Source of the DNA: JACJVV01 sp047602755 | GTDB lineage: Archaea; Nanobdellota; Nanobdellia; Woesearchaeales; JACJVV01 | Direction: 5' to 3' | NCBI GenBank assembly: GCA_047602755.1 | Contig: JBLKOM010000001.1 | Location: forward strand, 62,001 to 126,000 | Length of the DNA stretch: 64,000 bases | Part shown: piece after piece, positions 18,981-27,610 of the stretch | How the letters are laid out: the number at the start of each line of letters is the position of its first letter | How positions within the stretch are numbered: the first letter of the stretch is position 1 | The notes under the pieces: generated by a model | What the model saw: the letters and a program-made list of their open reading frames with translations, nothing else | Told to the model about the DNA's origin: nothing | Database searches by the model: none | Made by a program: the position numbers and the translations under genes

Positions 18981-19973
18981 ATGTATGAATATTTTTCATT
19001 TTTATATCCAAAGGGGACAAGAAAAAAATTAATGCAGAATTTAGAATATTTAGCTCCAAGAGCACGTAAAGAATTCATTCTTGGTGCAATTCTTTTTTTC
19101 TCACTTGGTATTTCTTTAAGTATATCATTTCATTATGCAAAACAAGTATTACCCGATTTAAATCCTATATTAGCACTATTAACATTAGTAATTATAACAT
19201 TTATTGGAATACAAGTAATAATATATTCTATATTAGGGATGATTGCTACAAATAGAGGTACATTTATAGAACTAATTTTACCTGATGCTCTACAATTAAT
19301 CTCAGCAAATTTACGTGCTGGTATGACTATTGATAGAGCACTAATACAAGCAAACAGACCTGAATTTGGTTATTTTAACAAAGAATTTACAATAGTTGGG
19401 AAAGAAATCTCTACAGGAACAGAAATAAAAGATGCATTGATAAATATGACCAAGAGAGTTAAATCACAAAAATTTTCTAAAGCAATAAGTTTAATAGTTA
19501 TGGGTATGAAATCAGGTGGTGAATTATCACATCTTTTAAGTGAAGTAGCACAAAACTTAGTGCAACAAAGAAATGTTGAAGAAAAGATAAAATCAAATGT
19601 AACTTCATACCTCATTTTTATAGGAGCAGCAGTAGGGTTTGCAGCACCAATGCTATATGGATTATCTACAGTAATAGTAAAAGTAATTGTAAACACATTC
19701 TCATCAATAACAGCACCACCTGCAACGGTTAATATGCCGTTAATGGTTACTATGAATCCCGAAGTAGCTGAATTTCTTCCTGATTTTATTTATGGATATG
19801 CAAGAATAAGCTTAGCAATATTAGCAATTATTTCATCCACATTATTAGGAGTAATCAAGAAAGGTTCAGCTAAATATGGATTAAATTATATTCCTATGCT
19901 TGTTGGATTTGGATTCTTATTCTTTTGGCTAGTATCAAAAGGTGCTGCAACATTATTTGATAGTATATTATAA
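18981..19973 (+). CDS. Type II secretion F/TadC-like platform protein (2)
   Basis: A 330-residue paralogue-like partner of the preceding gene, starting 1 nt after its stop. It has membrane helices at ~35-100, a T2SSF domain (LPDALQLISANLRAGMTIDRAL ... VMGMKSGGELSHLL) and three C-terminal helices. Two consecutive single-domain F proteins match the TadB/TadC arrangement and would form a heteromeric platform. A TATA box at 20002-20014 separates it from the KaiC-like gene. Confidence 0.87.
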   Translation: MYEYFSFLYPKGTRKKLMQNLEYLAPRARKEFILGAILFFSLGISLSISFHYAKQVLPDLNPILALLTLVIITFIGIQVIIYSILGMIATNRGTFIELILPDALQLISANLRAGMTIDRALIQANRPEFGYFNKEFTIVGKEISTGTEIKDALINMTKRVKSQKFSKAISLIVMGMKSGGELSHLLSEVAQNLVQQRNVEEKIKSNVTSYLIFIGAAVGFAAPMLYGLSTVIVKVIVNTFSSITAPPATVNMPLMVTMNPEVAEFLPDFIYGYARISLAILAIISSTLLGVIKKGSAKYGLNYIPMLVGFGFLFFWLVSKGAATLFDSIL

Positions 19974-20001
19974 TTAACTAAAAATCAATATAATACTGGA
20001 A

Positions 20002-20014
20002 ACATTTAAATATA
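20002..20014 (+). promoter_or_regulatory. TATA box of the KaiC-like gene
   Basis: GGAA then ACATTTAAATATA is centred 26-27 nt before the ATG at 20035, implying a leaderless transcript separate from the secretion genes. Confidence 0.55.
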
Positions 20015-20034
20015 ATATATTTATATAATAATAT

Positions 20035-21042
20035 ATGGCATCACCATTTGATAAATTAAAATCAATAAAAGAACCAACAAACCAAGAATCACATAGCAAT
20101 AAGGATAATAATAAGGATGATAATAACTTTAATTTATCAAACATAAAAACAAATAATTTAAATCAAAATAAATACCATAATGATAATAACTTTACTTCAT
20201 CAAATATAAAAACAAATAATTTAAACCAAGATAAATATCACAGCAATAAGGATATTTTACAAAATAATTCTAAAAATACATCATTATCTATAGAAAAACC
20301 TAATACAGGAGAACAAAATATTAAGATTGAAGATACCACAATTAGAAGAGTAAATAATTATCAAAAACTACCAACAGGAATACCAGGGCTTGATCAAATG
20401 ACTTATGGAGGATTAAAGAATAATAGTGTTAATTTATTAACAGGTGGACCAGGAACTGGAAAAACAATTTTTGGGTTACAATACATTATAAATGGGATAC
20501 ATCTTTATCATGAACCAGGAATATTTATTACATTTGATGAACCAAGAGAGAGTATAATTGAAGATGTTAAATCAATAGGGTGGGATTTAAGAAGATTAGA
20601 AAGAGAAGGATTATTTCACTTAGTAGAATACAGTCCTGAGCAACTGATGAAAATATTAAAAGAGGGTGGTGGTTTGTTAGATAATTTGATGTCAAAATCA
20701 AAAGCAAAAAGAATAGTTATCGATTCTATATCTACTTTTTTATTAATTAGCTCAAGTAATTTTGGGAAAAGAGAACAATTATCTGAATTTTTCAAATTAT
20801 TAAAAAAATGGGGTGTAACAACATTATTAACTAATGAAGACACACCTATAAAAGGTAACCATATATATGAATCACTAACATTAGGTTTTGAAGTAGATTC
20901 AATTATTCAATTATACTATGATAATTCTGAAATAGGTAATGAAGCAAAAAGATTTATTGAAATTTACAAAATGAGAGGATCTAATCATGTAAGAAAAGCA
21001 TTGCCTTATACTATAGAAAATAACGGAATAAGAATTGGGTGA
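20035..21042 (+). CDS. KaiC-like ATPase with Asn-rich N-terminal tail
   Basis: A 335-residue RecA/KaiC-type ATPase. Residues ~111-335 hold the KaiC domain: LPTGIPGLDQMTYGGL, Walker A GGPGTGKT (~137-144), FITFDEPRESI and Walker B RIVIDSIST. The first ~105 residues are a low-complexity Asn/Lys/Asp tail with two 21-residue repeats. KaiC-type ArlH partners the ArlI ATPase in archaella; its place right after the secretion genes suggests the same role, though it has its own promoter. Confidence 0.78.
   Translation: MASPFDKLKSIKEPTNQESHSNKDNNKDDNNFNLSNIKTNNLNQNKYHNDNNFTSSNIKTNNLNQDKYHSNKDILQNNSKNTSLSIEKPNTGEQNIKIEDTTIRRVNNYQKLPTGIPGLDQMTYGGLKNNSVNLLTGGPGTGKTIFGLQYIINGIHLYHEPGIFITFDEPRESIIEDVKSIGWDLRRLEREGLFHLVEYSPEQLMKILKEGGGLLDNLMSKSKAKRIVIDSISTFLLISSSNFGKREQLSEFFKLLKKWGVTTLLTNEDTPIKGNHIYESLTLGFEVDSIIQLYYDNSEIGNEAKRFIEIYKMRGSNHVRKALPYTIENNGIRIG
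20119..20244 (+). repeat. Two 63-nt in-frame direct repeats
   Basis: Two adjacent 63-nt units (20119-20181 and 20182-20244) encode DNNF-x-SNIKTNNLNQ-x-KYH twice within the disordered tail of the KaiC-like protein. The copies differ at several bases, so the duplication is not very recent. Confidence 0.75.
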
Positions 21043-21047
21043 AGTAT

Positions 21048-21461
21048 ATGCAAAATGAAATTCTAATATTTACATTAACTGCAATAACATGGATATTAGC
21101 TGAAATATTAAAAGTATTCACATATTACTTAAAAAGTAAGAAATTTGATCTTAAAATAGCACTAAAATACGGTGGAATGCCTTCATCCCATACAGCATTC
21201 GTTACAGGATTAGCAACAACAATATTTATTATTGAAGGATTCACAACTGCATTCTTATTAAGTCTAGCAATATGGATTTTAGTATTAAGAGATTTAGTAG
21301 TAATTAGAGGACATATTGATACTAATTCTAAGAATATAAAGAAAATAACCAAAAATAAAATGAACAACTCATTTTTAAGTCATACTAACAAAGAAATAGC
21401 TATTGGTTTTTTGATAGGAATTATAACACCATTTATTCTAATTTTTTTATTAACAATGTAA
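21048..21461 (+). CDS. DUF212 (PAP2-related) membrane protein
   Basis: A 137-residue membrane protein of the DUF212/YuiD family, annotated as acid phosphatase/haloperoxidase-related. The signature GGMPSSHTAFVTGLATT is clear, followed by LRDLVVIRGHID and three membrane helices. A role in phosphate or lipid-phosphate chemistry is assumed from the family. ATG at 21048 is preferred because GGGTGA lies 5 nt upstream; a GTG at 21039 overlapping the previous stop is the alternative. Confidence 0.78.
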   Translation: MQNEILIFTLTAITWILAEILKVFTYYLKSKKFDLKIALKYGGMPSSHTAFVTGLATTIFIIEGFTTAFLLSLAIWILVLRDLVVIRGHIDTNSKNIKKITKNKMNNSFLSHTNKEIAIGFLIGIITPFILIFLLTM

Positions 21462-21476
21462 ACCAATAAATATTAA

Positions 21477-21944
21477 TCAAATGATATACAAAAAAGCCAT
21501 TATATAAAAAATAAAGAAAACCAAAAAGATTTTTATAAAAACATTTAACTTTTGATTTCTATTAAAAACTGCTATTGGAATACCTAATAAAAATATTAAA
21601 AAAGCAGGATATATCAAATATTTTATTGATGTCATACCTAAAAATAAACCAATTGCAGTGTACAATAAATAATAATTATTATTTGTATTAATACTTTTAA
21701 TCTTTACTCTAAATAAAAAATATGCTAATAGAATTAAAATAACAATACGAATCCATAAAATATCTAAAACAAAAATAAAGACTAGCGATAATAAAACAAA
21801 AATTACTTTTTGGAATAAAATAAGATTTCTCTTTCCAGGAAATATCTCTTCAGGTGCAATTAAAGCAAGTAATTTACCAACTAATAAACCTGAGAAAGAT
21901 ATTATACCAATTATTAAATATTGTAAAAATAAAACTATTTCCAT
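21477..21944 (-). CDS. Multi-pass membrane protein, unknown
   Basis: A 155-residue hydrophobic protein with about four to five membrane helices and a conserved-looking loop LALIAPEEIFPGKRN after the first. No family with known function recognised. Its start overlaps the serS stop by 10 nt, so it is translated from the serS mRNA. Convergent with the DUF212 gene over 15 nt. Confidence 0.58.
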   Translation of the reverse strand: MEIVLFLQYLIIGIISFSGLLVGKLLALIAPEEIFPGKRNLILFQKVIFVLLSLVFIFVLDILWIRIVILILLAYFLFRVKIKSINTNNNYYLLYTAIGLFLGMTSIKYLIYPAFLIFLLGIPIAVFNRNQKLNVFIKIFLVFFIFYIMAFLYII

Positions 21945-23221
21945 CTTATAGAACCAATCTTTGTTTTGCCATACATATAAGGTTGAAGAGCTTTCGGAAT
22001 TAAAATATTACCATTTTTATCTTGAAAATTTTCAAGTATTGCAACCATTGCTCTTGATGTAGCTATTGCAGTATTATTTAAAGTATGAGCAAAATATTTC
22101 TTTTTTCCATCAGTAATTTTTATTTGTAACCTTCTAGCTTGAGCTTCTTCCATATTAGTACAAGAAGTTATTTCAAAATAATCCTTTTTACGAGGAGACC
22201 AAGCTTCTAAATCTGCAGATTTTGCTTTAAGATCACCAAGATCTCCAGAACAACATTCTCGTTCTCTTATAGGTATTCCTAAACCCCTAAAAAGTTCTTT
22301 ACTATGATTTAACATTTCATCATAAAACTTATATGAATCTTCTGGTTCACAAATTACCACCATTTCTTGCTTATTAAACTGATGAGTTCGATATAAACCT
22401 TTCTCATCAATACCATGACTACCTATTTCTTTCCTAAAACAAGATGAAAAACTAGTTAATTTAAGAGGAAGAATATCTTTTGATAAAGTTTTCCCAATAA
22501 ACATACCAATTAATGGATGTTCACTTGTTGCAATTAAAAAAAGATCTTCACCATCTATTTTGTAAGACATTTGTTCAATTTCTGATGCAGAATATACACC
22601 CTTAAGAACATTCTCACGAATCATTAAAGGAGGTTCAACATATTCATAACCATTTTTAACCATATAATCTCTAGAATAATTAATTAAAGCTACATTCAAA
22701 AGAGCTAAATCACCTTTAAGATAATAAAAACCATTTCCAGATGTCTCAGCAGATGTATCAAAATCTGCAACATGTAAAGATTCAGCAATCTCTGCATGAT
22801 TTATTACTTCAAAATTAGGAACTACTGGATCCCCAATAATTTCTCTAACAACATTCTCTGAATCATTTTTTCCAATAGGAACAGAATCATGTATAATATT
22901 AGGTATTGATAATAAAATATCATTAATTTCATTAGATAAAGCAGACAATTTTAATTCAATTGTCTTTAATTTCTCTGGTATTTTTTTTGCTTCTTCAAGA
23001 ATATCAGATGGATCAACTCCATTTTTCTTAGCATCATTAATATCTTTAGATATAGTATTTCGCTTATTTCGAAGAATTTCTGTTTCTTTTAATAACAATA
23101 AATACTCTTTATCTTTAGCAATAATATCATCAACAAGAGCTACTTTTGAATCTTGAAACTTTTTCTTTATATTTTCCTTAACCTTATCTGGATTTTCACG
23201 TATGAATTTAATATCTAGCAT
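21935..23221 (-). CDS. serS: Seryl-tRNA synthetase
   Basis: A 428-residue class II synthetase that charges tRNA-Ser. An N-terminal coiled-coil arm (~30-100) binds the long variable arm. Motif 2 is SFSSCFRKEIGSHGIDEKGLYR with HQFNKQE, and motif 3 is in NTAIATSRAMVAILENFQ. It is the common (bacterial/eukaryal-like) type, not the methanogen-type SerRS. A cognate tRNA-Ser(GCU) is at 26878. Confidence 0.96.
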   Translation of the reverse strand: MLDIKFIRENPDKVKENIKKKFQDSKVALVDDIIAKDKEYLLLLKETEILRNKRNTISKDINDAKKNGVDPSDILEEAKKIPEKLKTIELKLSALSNEINDILLSIPNIIHDSVPIGKNDSENVVREIIGDPVVPNFEVINHAEIAESLHVADFDTSAETSGNGFYYLKGDLALLNVALINYSRDYMVKNGYEYVEPPLMIRENVLKGVYSASEIEQMSYKIDGEDLFLIATSEHPLIGMFIGKTLSKDILPLKLTSFSSCFRKEIGSHGIDEKGLYRTHQFNKQEMVVICEPEDSYKFYDEMLNHSKELFRGLGIPIRERECCSGDLGDLKAKSADLEAWSPRKKDYFEITSCTNMEEAQARRLQIKITDGKKKYFAHTLNNTAIATSRAMVAILENFQDKNGNILIPKALQPYMYGKTKIGSIRWK

Positions 23222-23410
23222 ATTAAAGAAATGATAACAATATTTAATATATAAAGCTTTCAGTTATAATCTTAAATAATATATAATTGTATTAAAATTA
23301 AAAAAAAATTATATATATAAAAAGCAATTTAATATATAATCATACAAAAAATAAAACAAATTTAATATATAGCATTAATTAAAAATAATATATTAAGAAT
23401 AGATCTAATA

Positions 23411-25399
23411 TTAAGCAAAAATAGAAACAGTATAACGATAAAACTTTCTGAAAGATAAAATGGTTTTTTGCCATATAGATAAACCTACTAGTTCCATATT
23501 AATCAAATAAGATTCACGATAAGAATTTCCTAATTCATCTTCATAATTTAAATAAAAATTTATTTGATTCTCTCCAGAATCTAAAATTTTACTATTTAAA
23601 CGAAAAACAATACTTTGATCGTTAACAAATTCATCAATAAATAGAACTTCATTAAAATAATCATTCATTAATATAACATTAATTTCTCTAGGAGCTGAAT
23701 TAGATTTACGACTTAATAAAAATTCAATATTAATAATTTCATCATAAAAAACATTTTCAGGATAAGAAATATTTAATAATTCAATCATAGGATCATCTTT
23801 AACTAATGTATTAATTATACTTGTTCTAGAAACATTATTATAATGCAAAATAAAAGGTGCAATATGAACACCAGACAAAGGAGATTCAATCAAAAATCTA
23901 TCTCTATAACTACTACCTGGTTCTAAAGAAAAGGTTTTACATATTTCAGAAAAACAAAGTCTAAAATCATTTATCAAGAAATCCTCATTATTGATAACAT
24001 CACAGATTATTACAAAATCCATCCCTTCATAAATTTCTCGAGTGTCATTTTTAATACATCCAAAATCAACATTATCATCAACTACATTTACTGCTAACGA
24101 ATCTAATATTTTTTGGAAATCATGTCTAGAATACTTAAATGAAATTGGACTTATTTGGAAATTACTAGTTGCACCAGGTCCAAAAGATGAATTAATAACA
24201 AGTGGAACATTATAGGTAGCTGAAGCATCAATAAAATCAGAAATTTTAATAAGCCAATAAAAAGATTTAGTTTGATAAGGTTTTAATGTGACACTTTTTC
24301 TATTATTATCAATATTAGTTATATCTCTAATTTGAGAAATATAAAAAATTGGTGCAATATAACTATTTCTTAAATTAGTTACTTGTAATTCTATCAAATT
24401 ATAAGAACCAATTCCAACAGATTCATAATAAGGCTTTACATCAATATAAATTTTATAATCAAAATTTCCTTCAAAAGACACTAAATCAGTCTCAGTAATA
24501 ATTGGTTCTATATTAACAGAAGAACCACTCTCTTTCCACCTAAACAATGTACTATCATCTGTCGAATCTTTTGAATGTGACAAAATTATATGAGTAGGGT
24601 CAACATAACCATATTGCTGATATGTAACATCAAAAGGAACCCAACCAGTACCTGGGAAATATACTTCAGACCATCCATGTGGACCCCAATGACTATCTAA
24701 ATAATCAGCTGTGGTATAAGATATACCTGAAACATATCTTACTGGAATACCCTGTGAACGAAGTAAAGCCATAAACAAATTAGTAATTTCATCACATACG
24801 CCATATCTATGTACTAAAACCCAAGAGGCTGGCAAAGATGCTTCTGCAGTAACTGTTGTTAAATCATATTTAACATTATTCTGTACCCATTCAGCAATTT
24901 TAACAACAACTTCGTAAAGATCATCCTCATTTTGAACCAATTCATTTGCTAATTCAATTATTCTAGGATCATCAGAATCTGCAGTCTTAGTTGGTAACAA
25001 AAAATCTCGTACATAATCTGGAACATCAACTAATGGAAAATTAATTTTATTAGGAATATCAATACTATCACTAAAAACTGTAATAGTTGAATTAACACCA
25101 TAAATTATTTGATTACCAAAAAATTGATCAAAAAAGAAATATAAATTTTCATCAGTCTGCCTTCTAATATTATCTAAAGGAAATATATTTTTCTTAGTCA
25201 GAACTTGATTAGTTAAATTTCGTGGAAAATATTGTAAATTTATTTCAAAAGACTCAATATCACTAGGATTATTATAAGTAATTCTACCATATAAATCTAC
25301 ATTCACTGTAACTGATTCACTAAATAAATTCCAATCTGCATAAATTAATGGAATAAACAATAAAATGAATAATATAAATAAATATTTTTGCGATCTCAT
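23411..25399 (-). CDS. Secreted transglutaminase-like protein
   Basis: A 662-residue surface protein. It has a signal peptide (KYLFILFILLFIPLIYAD), a ~110-residue N-terminal beta domain and a transglutaminase/papain-like core at ~150-270 with catalytic Cys202 (YGVCDEI), His241 (GPHGWSEVY) and Asp257 (PFDVTY). Several CARDB-like beta domains run to the C terminus, with Cys pairs likely in disulphides. Such archaeal proteins are either peptidases or crosslinkers; which one is unknown. The start codon shares one base with the stop of the coiled-coil gene upstream, indicating an operon. Confidence 0.85.
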   Translation of the reverse strand: MRSQKYLFILFILLFIPLIYADWNLFSESVTVNVDLYGRITYNNPSDIESFEINLQYFPRNLTNQVLTKKNIFPLDNIRRQTDENLYFFFDQFFGNQIIYGVNSTITVFSDSIDIPNKINFPLVDVPDYVRDFLLPTKTADSDDPRIIELANELVQNEDDLYEVVVKIAEWVQNNVKYDLTTVTAEASLPASWVLVHRYGVCDEITNLFMALLRSQGIPVRYVSGISYTTADYLDSHWGPHGWSEVYFPGTGWVPFDVTYQQYGYVDPTHIILSHSKDSTDDSTLFRWKESGSSVNIEPIITETDLVSFEGNFDYKIYIDVKPYYESVGIGSYNLIELQVTNLRNSYIAPIFYISQIRDITNIDNNRKSVTLKPYQTKSFYWLIKISDFIDASATYNVPLVINSSFGPGATSNFQISPISFKYSRHDFQKILDSLAVNVVDDNVDFGCIKNDTREIYEGMDFVIICDVINNEDFLINDFRLCFSEICKTFSLEPGSSYRDRFLIESPLSGVHIAPFILHYNNVSRTSIINTLVKDDPMIELLNISYPENVFYDEIINIEFLLSRKSNSAPREINVILMNDYFNEVLFIDEFVNDQSIVFRLNSKILDSGENQINFYLNYEDELGNSYRESYLINMELVGLSIWQKTILSFRKFYRYTVSIFA

Positions 25400-26547
25400 T
25401 ATAATGAACGAAGAAGTTTAACTAATTCCTCACGAGATTTAGTAAGATAGATTAAACCTGATAAACGTTTAAGAGAAAATACATCACTAACCCATGTTGC
25501 AAAATCATTTCGATTACCAGACACATGCATGTGATAAAAAGAATCGTCTGCATTTGACAAATAATCAGCTAATTCAAATAGTGAGCAAATTTTATGACCA
25601 TTATAAAAATAAAACTCTTTTCCTAATGGAGCAGTATTCTTAAATTTTAGCTTATGAAGCTTTTCTTTCATAAATTTACCAGAACTATCTTTAGAATTAT
25701 CTAATTTAGAAACAGAATTAAGTATTTTTTCTTTTTTATTTTGAGTTTTTTTAGATTTTTTTATTGAGTGATTTATATCTTTTTTATTTGCAATAATTAT
25801 TTTAGTTTTACCTAGATCCCTTTTTTGATTTTTTTTTTTAATTTTACTTGTAACTTTAGATTGATTTCTACTTATAATCTTTTTAGTACGTATATTATTT
25901 TTATCTTTTGTTACTGATTTAGATCTTAATTTAACACTAGATTTAGTTTTATTATTGGTTTTAGATTTTAATTTACTTTTTAACTTCTTTTCAGAAACAA
26001 GAATAGATGGCTTAGAAACATTTCTAGAAGATCTCCTTACTTTAAGATTAGGACCTATTTCAAAAGAAAAACGATCTAAATTAGAATCTCTTTTAATTGA
26101 AGATTTAAAAATATCAATAAGATGTTCACTCTCAAAATTATCAAAAAACTTATGTGATGATTCAAAACTTGAAGTTGATTTTGGTAAATTAGGCAAAATT
26201 TCCATTATTAAATTATCACGTTGTTGCATTTGAGAATGTATAGCTCTTTTATCATTTTCAATCATATTAATAATAAAATCTTTAGCACTTTTAAGATTAT
26301 TTTCAATTAAATCTAATCTATGAGAGGGATGGATTTTTGAATCTAATGTAGGCTTTGAAGATGAAATATGATTCTTTGGAATTGAAACAACTTCCATTGA
26401 AGCTGTAGAAGGATTATGAATTTCTTTAAATGCATATCTTAAATCAGAAACATCTTGTTCTAATTCAGACAAACGTAATTCAATATTCTCAAGTTTAGAA
26501 ATAAGTTTATTTGTAGAATACTCATCTCGTCTAATTAATTTTAACAT
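25399..26547 (-). CDS. Coiled-coil protein with DUF5752-like C-terminal domain
   Basis: A 382-residue cytosolic protein. Residues ~15-45 form a coiled coil (NKLISKLENIELRLSELEQDVSDL), ~170-300 are a Lys/Ser/Asn-rich disordered linker, and the last ~75 residues form a domain reading KEFYFYNGHKICSLFELADYL ... FYHMHVSGNRNDFATWVSDVF. That pattern recurs in uncharacterised DPANN proteins (DUF5752-like, recalled, not searched). It is the first gene of an operon with the transglutaminase-like protein. Confidence 0.6.
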   Translation of the reverse strand: MLKLIRRDEYSTNKLISKLENIELRLSELEQDVSDLRYAFKEIHNPSTASMEVVSIPKNHISSSKPTLDSKIHPSHRLDLIENNLKSAKDFIINMIENDKRAIHSQMQQRDNLIMEILPNLPKSTSSFESSHKFFDNFESEHLIDIFKSSIKRDSNLDRFSFEIGPNLKVRRSSRNVSKPSILVSEKKLKSKLKSKTNNKTKSSVKLRSKSVTKDKNNIRTKKIISRNQSKVTSKIKKKNQKRDLGKTKIIIANKKDINHSIKKSKKTQNKKEKILNSVSKLDNSKDSSGKFMKEKLHKLKFKNTAPLGKEFYFYNGHKICSLFELADYLSNADDSFYHMHVSGNRNDFATWVSDVFSLKRLSGLIYLTKSREELVKLLRSL

Positions 26548-26673
26548 TCCATCACCAATTACTTAAATATATTAAAACTTATATTAATATAAAATTTGTA
26601 ATAAACATTTAAATACTTTTCGTATAAATATAAAAAAATAAAACATCAAAACAATGATTAAGAATAAAAGTAA

Positions 26674-26791
26674 TAGCGGAGAGAGGATTTGAACCTCTGG
26701 CCTCAGGGTTTCTTAAACCCTTAGCAATATAAAATAAGTGCAAAAAAGGCTCTATGAGCCCTGCGAGCACTCCTGACTGCTCCACTCCGCT
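26674..26791 (-). tRNA. Initiator tRNA-Met(CAU) with 43-nt intron
   Basis: The acceptor AGCGGAG/CTCCGCT with an A1:U72 pair, D arm GAGC/GCTC, anticodon arm CAGGG-CTCATAA-CCCTG with three G:C pairs next to the loop, and T arm AGAGG-TTCAAAT-CCTCT are the archaeal initiator hallmarks. The intron is at 26710-26752 (37/38). It fits the strict motif: a 3-nt bulge TAG cut as TA|G, a 3-nt bulge AAA cut as AA|A, and a 4-bp central helix CTCA/TAAG with one C-A mismatch. Confidence 0.9.
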
Positions 26792-26811
26792 AAATTAAAA
26801 GAAAGAAAGCC

Positions 26812-26845
26812 ACTTTATAAAGGTTACTGAGATTAATTTTATAAA
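26812..26845. promoter_or_regulatory. Divergent tRNA promoters
   Basis: CTTTATAAAG (26812-26821) is 20-30 nt before the iMet gene on the minus strand. ATTTTATAAATG (~26835-26846) is the likely TATA box of tRNA-Ser on the plus strand. Confidence 0.5.
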
Positions 26846-26877
26846 TGAAACCAAATATACAAATTAATGTACAATAT

Positions 26878-27004
26878 GTCGAGGTCGCATAACCTGGTAT
26901 TGCGCAAGATTGCTAGGAACTGGTGTTCCTCAGAAACTTACAATATCAGTACACAAATATCTTGTGTCCGCAAGGGCGTGCGGGTTCAAATCCCGTCCTC
27001 GACG
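26878..27004 (+). tRNA. tRNA-Ser(GCU) with 43-nt intron
   Basis: The acceptor is GTCGAGG/CCTCGAC, the discriminator G, the spliced anticodon arm CAAGA-TTGCTAA-TCTTG (anticodon GCT, Ser), the long variable arm GTCC-GCAA-GGGC and the T arm GCGGG-TTCAAAT-CCCGT. The intron is 26916-26958, between A37 and A38. Bulges TAG and ATA flank a central helix TTGC/ACAA with one C-A mismatch, and ACTG/CAGT pairs inside the intron. Confidence 0.9.
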
Positions 27005-27010
27005 TAATAA

Positions 27011-27056
27011 CGACGAGTCGGGACCCAAAATTTGTTTATAAGTCCCGTGCTCGACG
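27011..27056 (+). repeat. Partial copy of the tRNA-Ser 3' end in a hairpin
   Basis: TCCCGTGCTCGACG (27043-27056) repeats the tRNA-Ser end TCCCGTCCTCGACG with one change, 52 nt downstream of it. The preceding CGACGAGTCGGGAC (27011-27024) pairs imperfectly with it, so the segment folds like an acceptor-plus-T-stem minihelix and is followed by TTTTT. It may be a decayed tRNA gene, an integration scar or a terminator. Confidence 0.55.
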
Positions 27057-27122
27057 TTTTTCATAATACAAAAAATAAACAAAAAATAAATATATAATAA
27101 AAATTCTAATAGAATCAATCAA

Positions 27123-27476
27123 TTATTCGTTATCCCATAATGATTCTAGTTCTTCAATCAAATAAACTCTATTTTTATCATATTGTATTTTAGGTTTGTT
27201 TTCATTACGATATTTTTTATTTAATTTAAAACCAGAACTATCTAGATTTAAAGATTTGTTTAAACTTATAGGGCCACAATTTTTACAAACAAAAAAAGCT
27301 CCCCATTTACTTTTCTTAATATCAAGATATTCCCCGCATGAGCACCGCTTATCTGGAAGAATTTCAGTAATGTGATCTTTACAAGCTGGCAAACCTTGAG
27401 AATTTTCACCTAATGCATGCTTAGTACAAAAATAACAATTATCTTTACGACTCTCTCCATAAATTTTCTTTCTCAT
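27123..27476 (-). CDS. Zinc-ribbon protein, unknown
   Basis: A 117-residue protein with metal-binding pairs CYFCTKH (residue ~15), CKDH (~33), CSCG (~45) and CKNCG (~63), enough for two zinc sites. A basic linker and an acidic C-terminal helix (VYLIEELESLWDNE) follow. No family recognised; a nucleic-acid or protein-binding role is only a guess. Monocistronic, with the (TAA)13 repeat upstream. Confidence 0.6.
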   Translation of the reverse strand: MRKKIYGESRKDNCYFCTKHALGENSQGLPACKDHITEILPDKRCSCGEYLDIKKSKWGAFFVCKNCGPISLNKSLNLDSSGFKLNKKYRNENKPKIQYDKNRVYLIEELESLWDNE

Positions 27477-27554
27477 ACATCAAAATTGATATAACTATTT
27501 TAAAAATATTTTCAATAATAATAAAAAAAATAACAAAGAATAACAAGAAATAAC

Positions 27555-27594
<40 letters not shown>

Positions 27595-27610
27595 CATTAT
27601 CAAACAATAA

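Noticed and set aside
26674..26791. Reading of the iMet locus as tRNA-Leu(AAG) with a long variable arm
   Set aside because: AGGGT-TTAAGAA-ACCCT can fold, but archaea lack A34 anticodons of this kind, and the spliced CAGGG-CTCATAA-CCCTG arm with A1:U72 is the initiator hallmark.
26930..27118. 62-codon minus-strand frame containing RRGRDLNPHALADTRY
   Set aside because: It is the antisense of tRNA-Ser and its downstream copy; this type of peptide is a common false call from tRNA genes.
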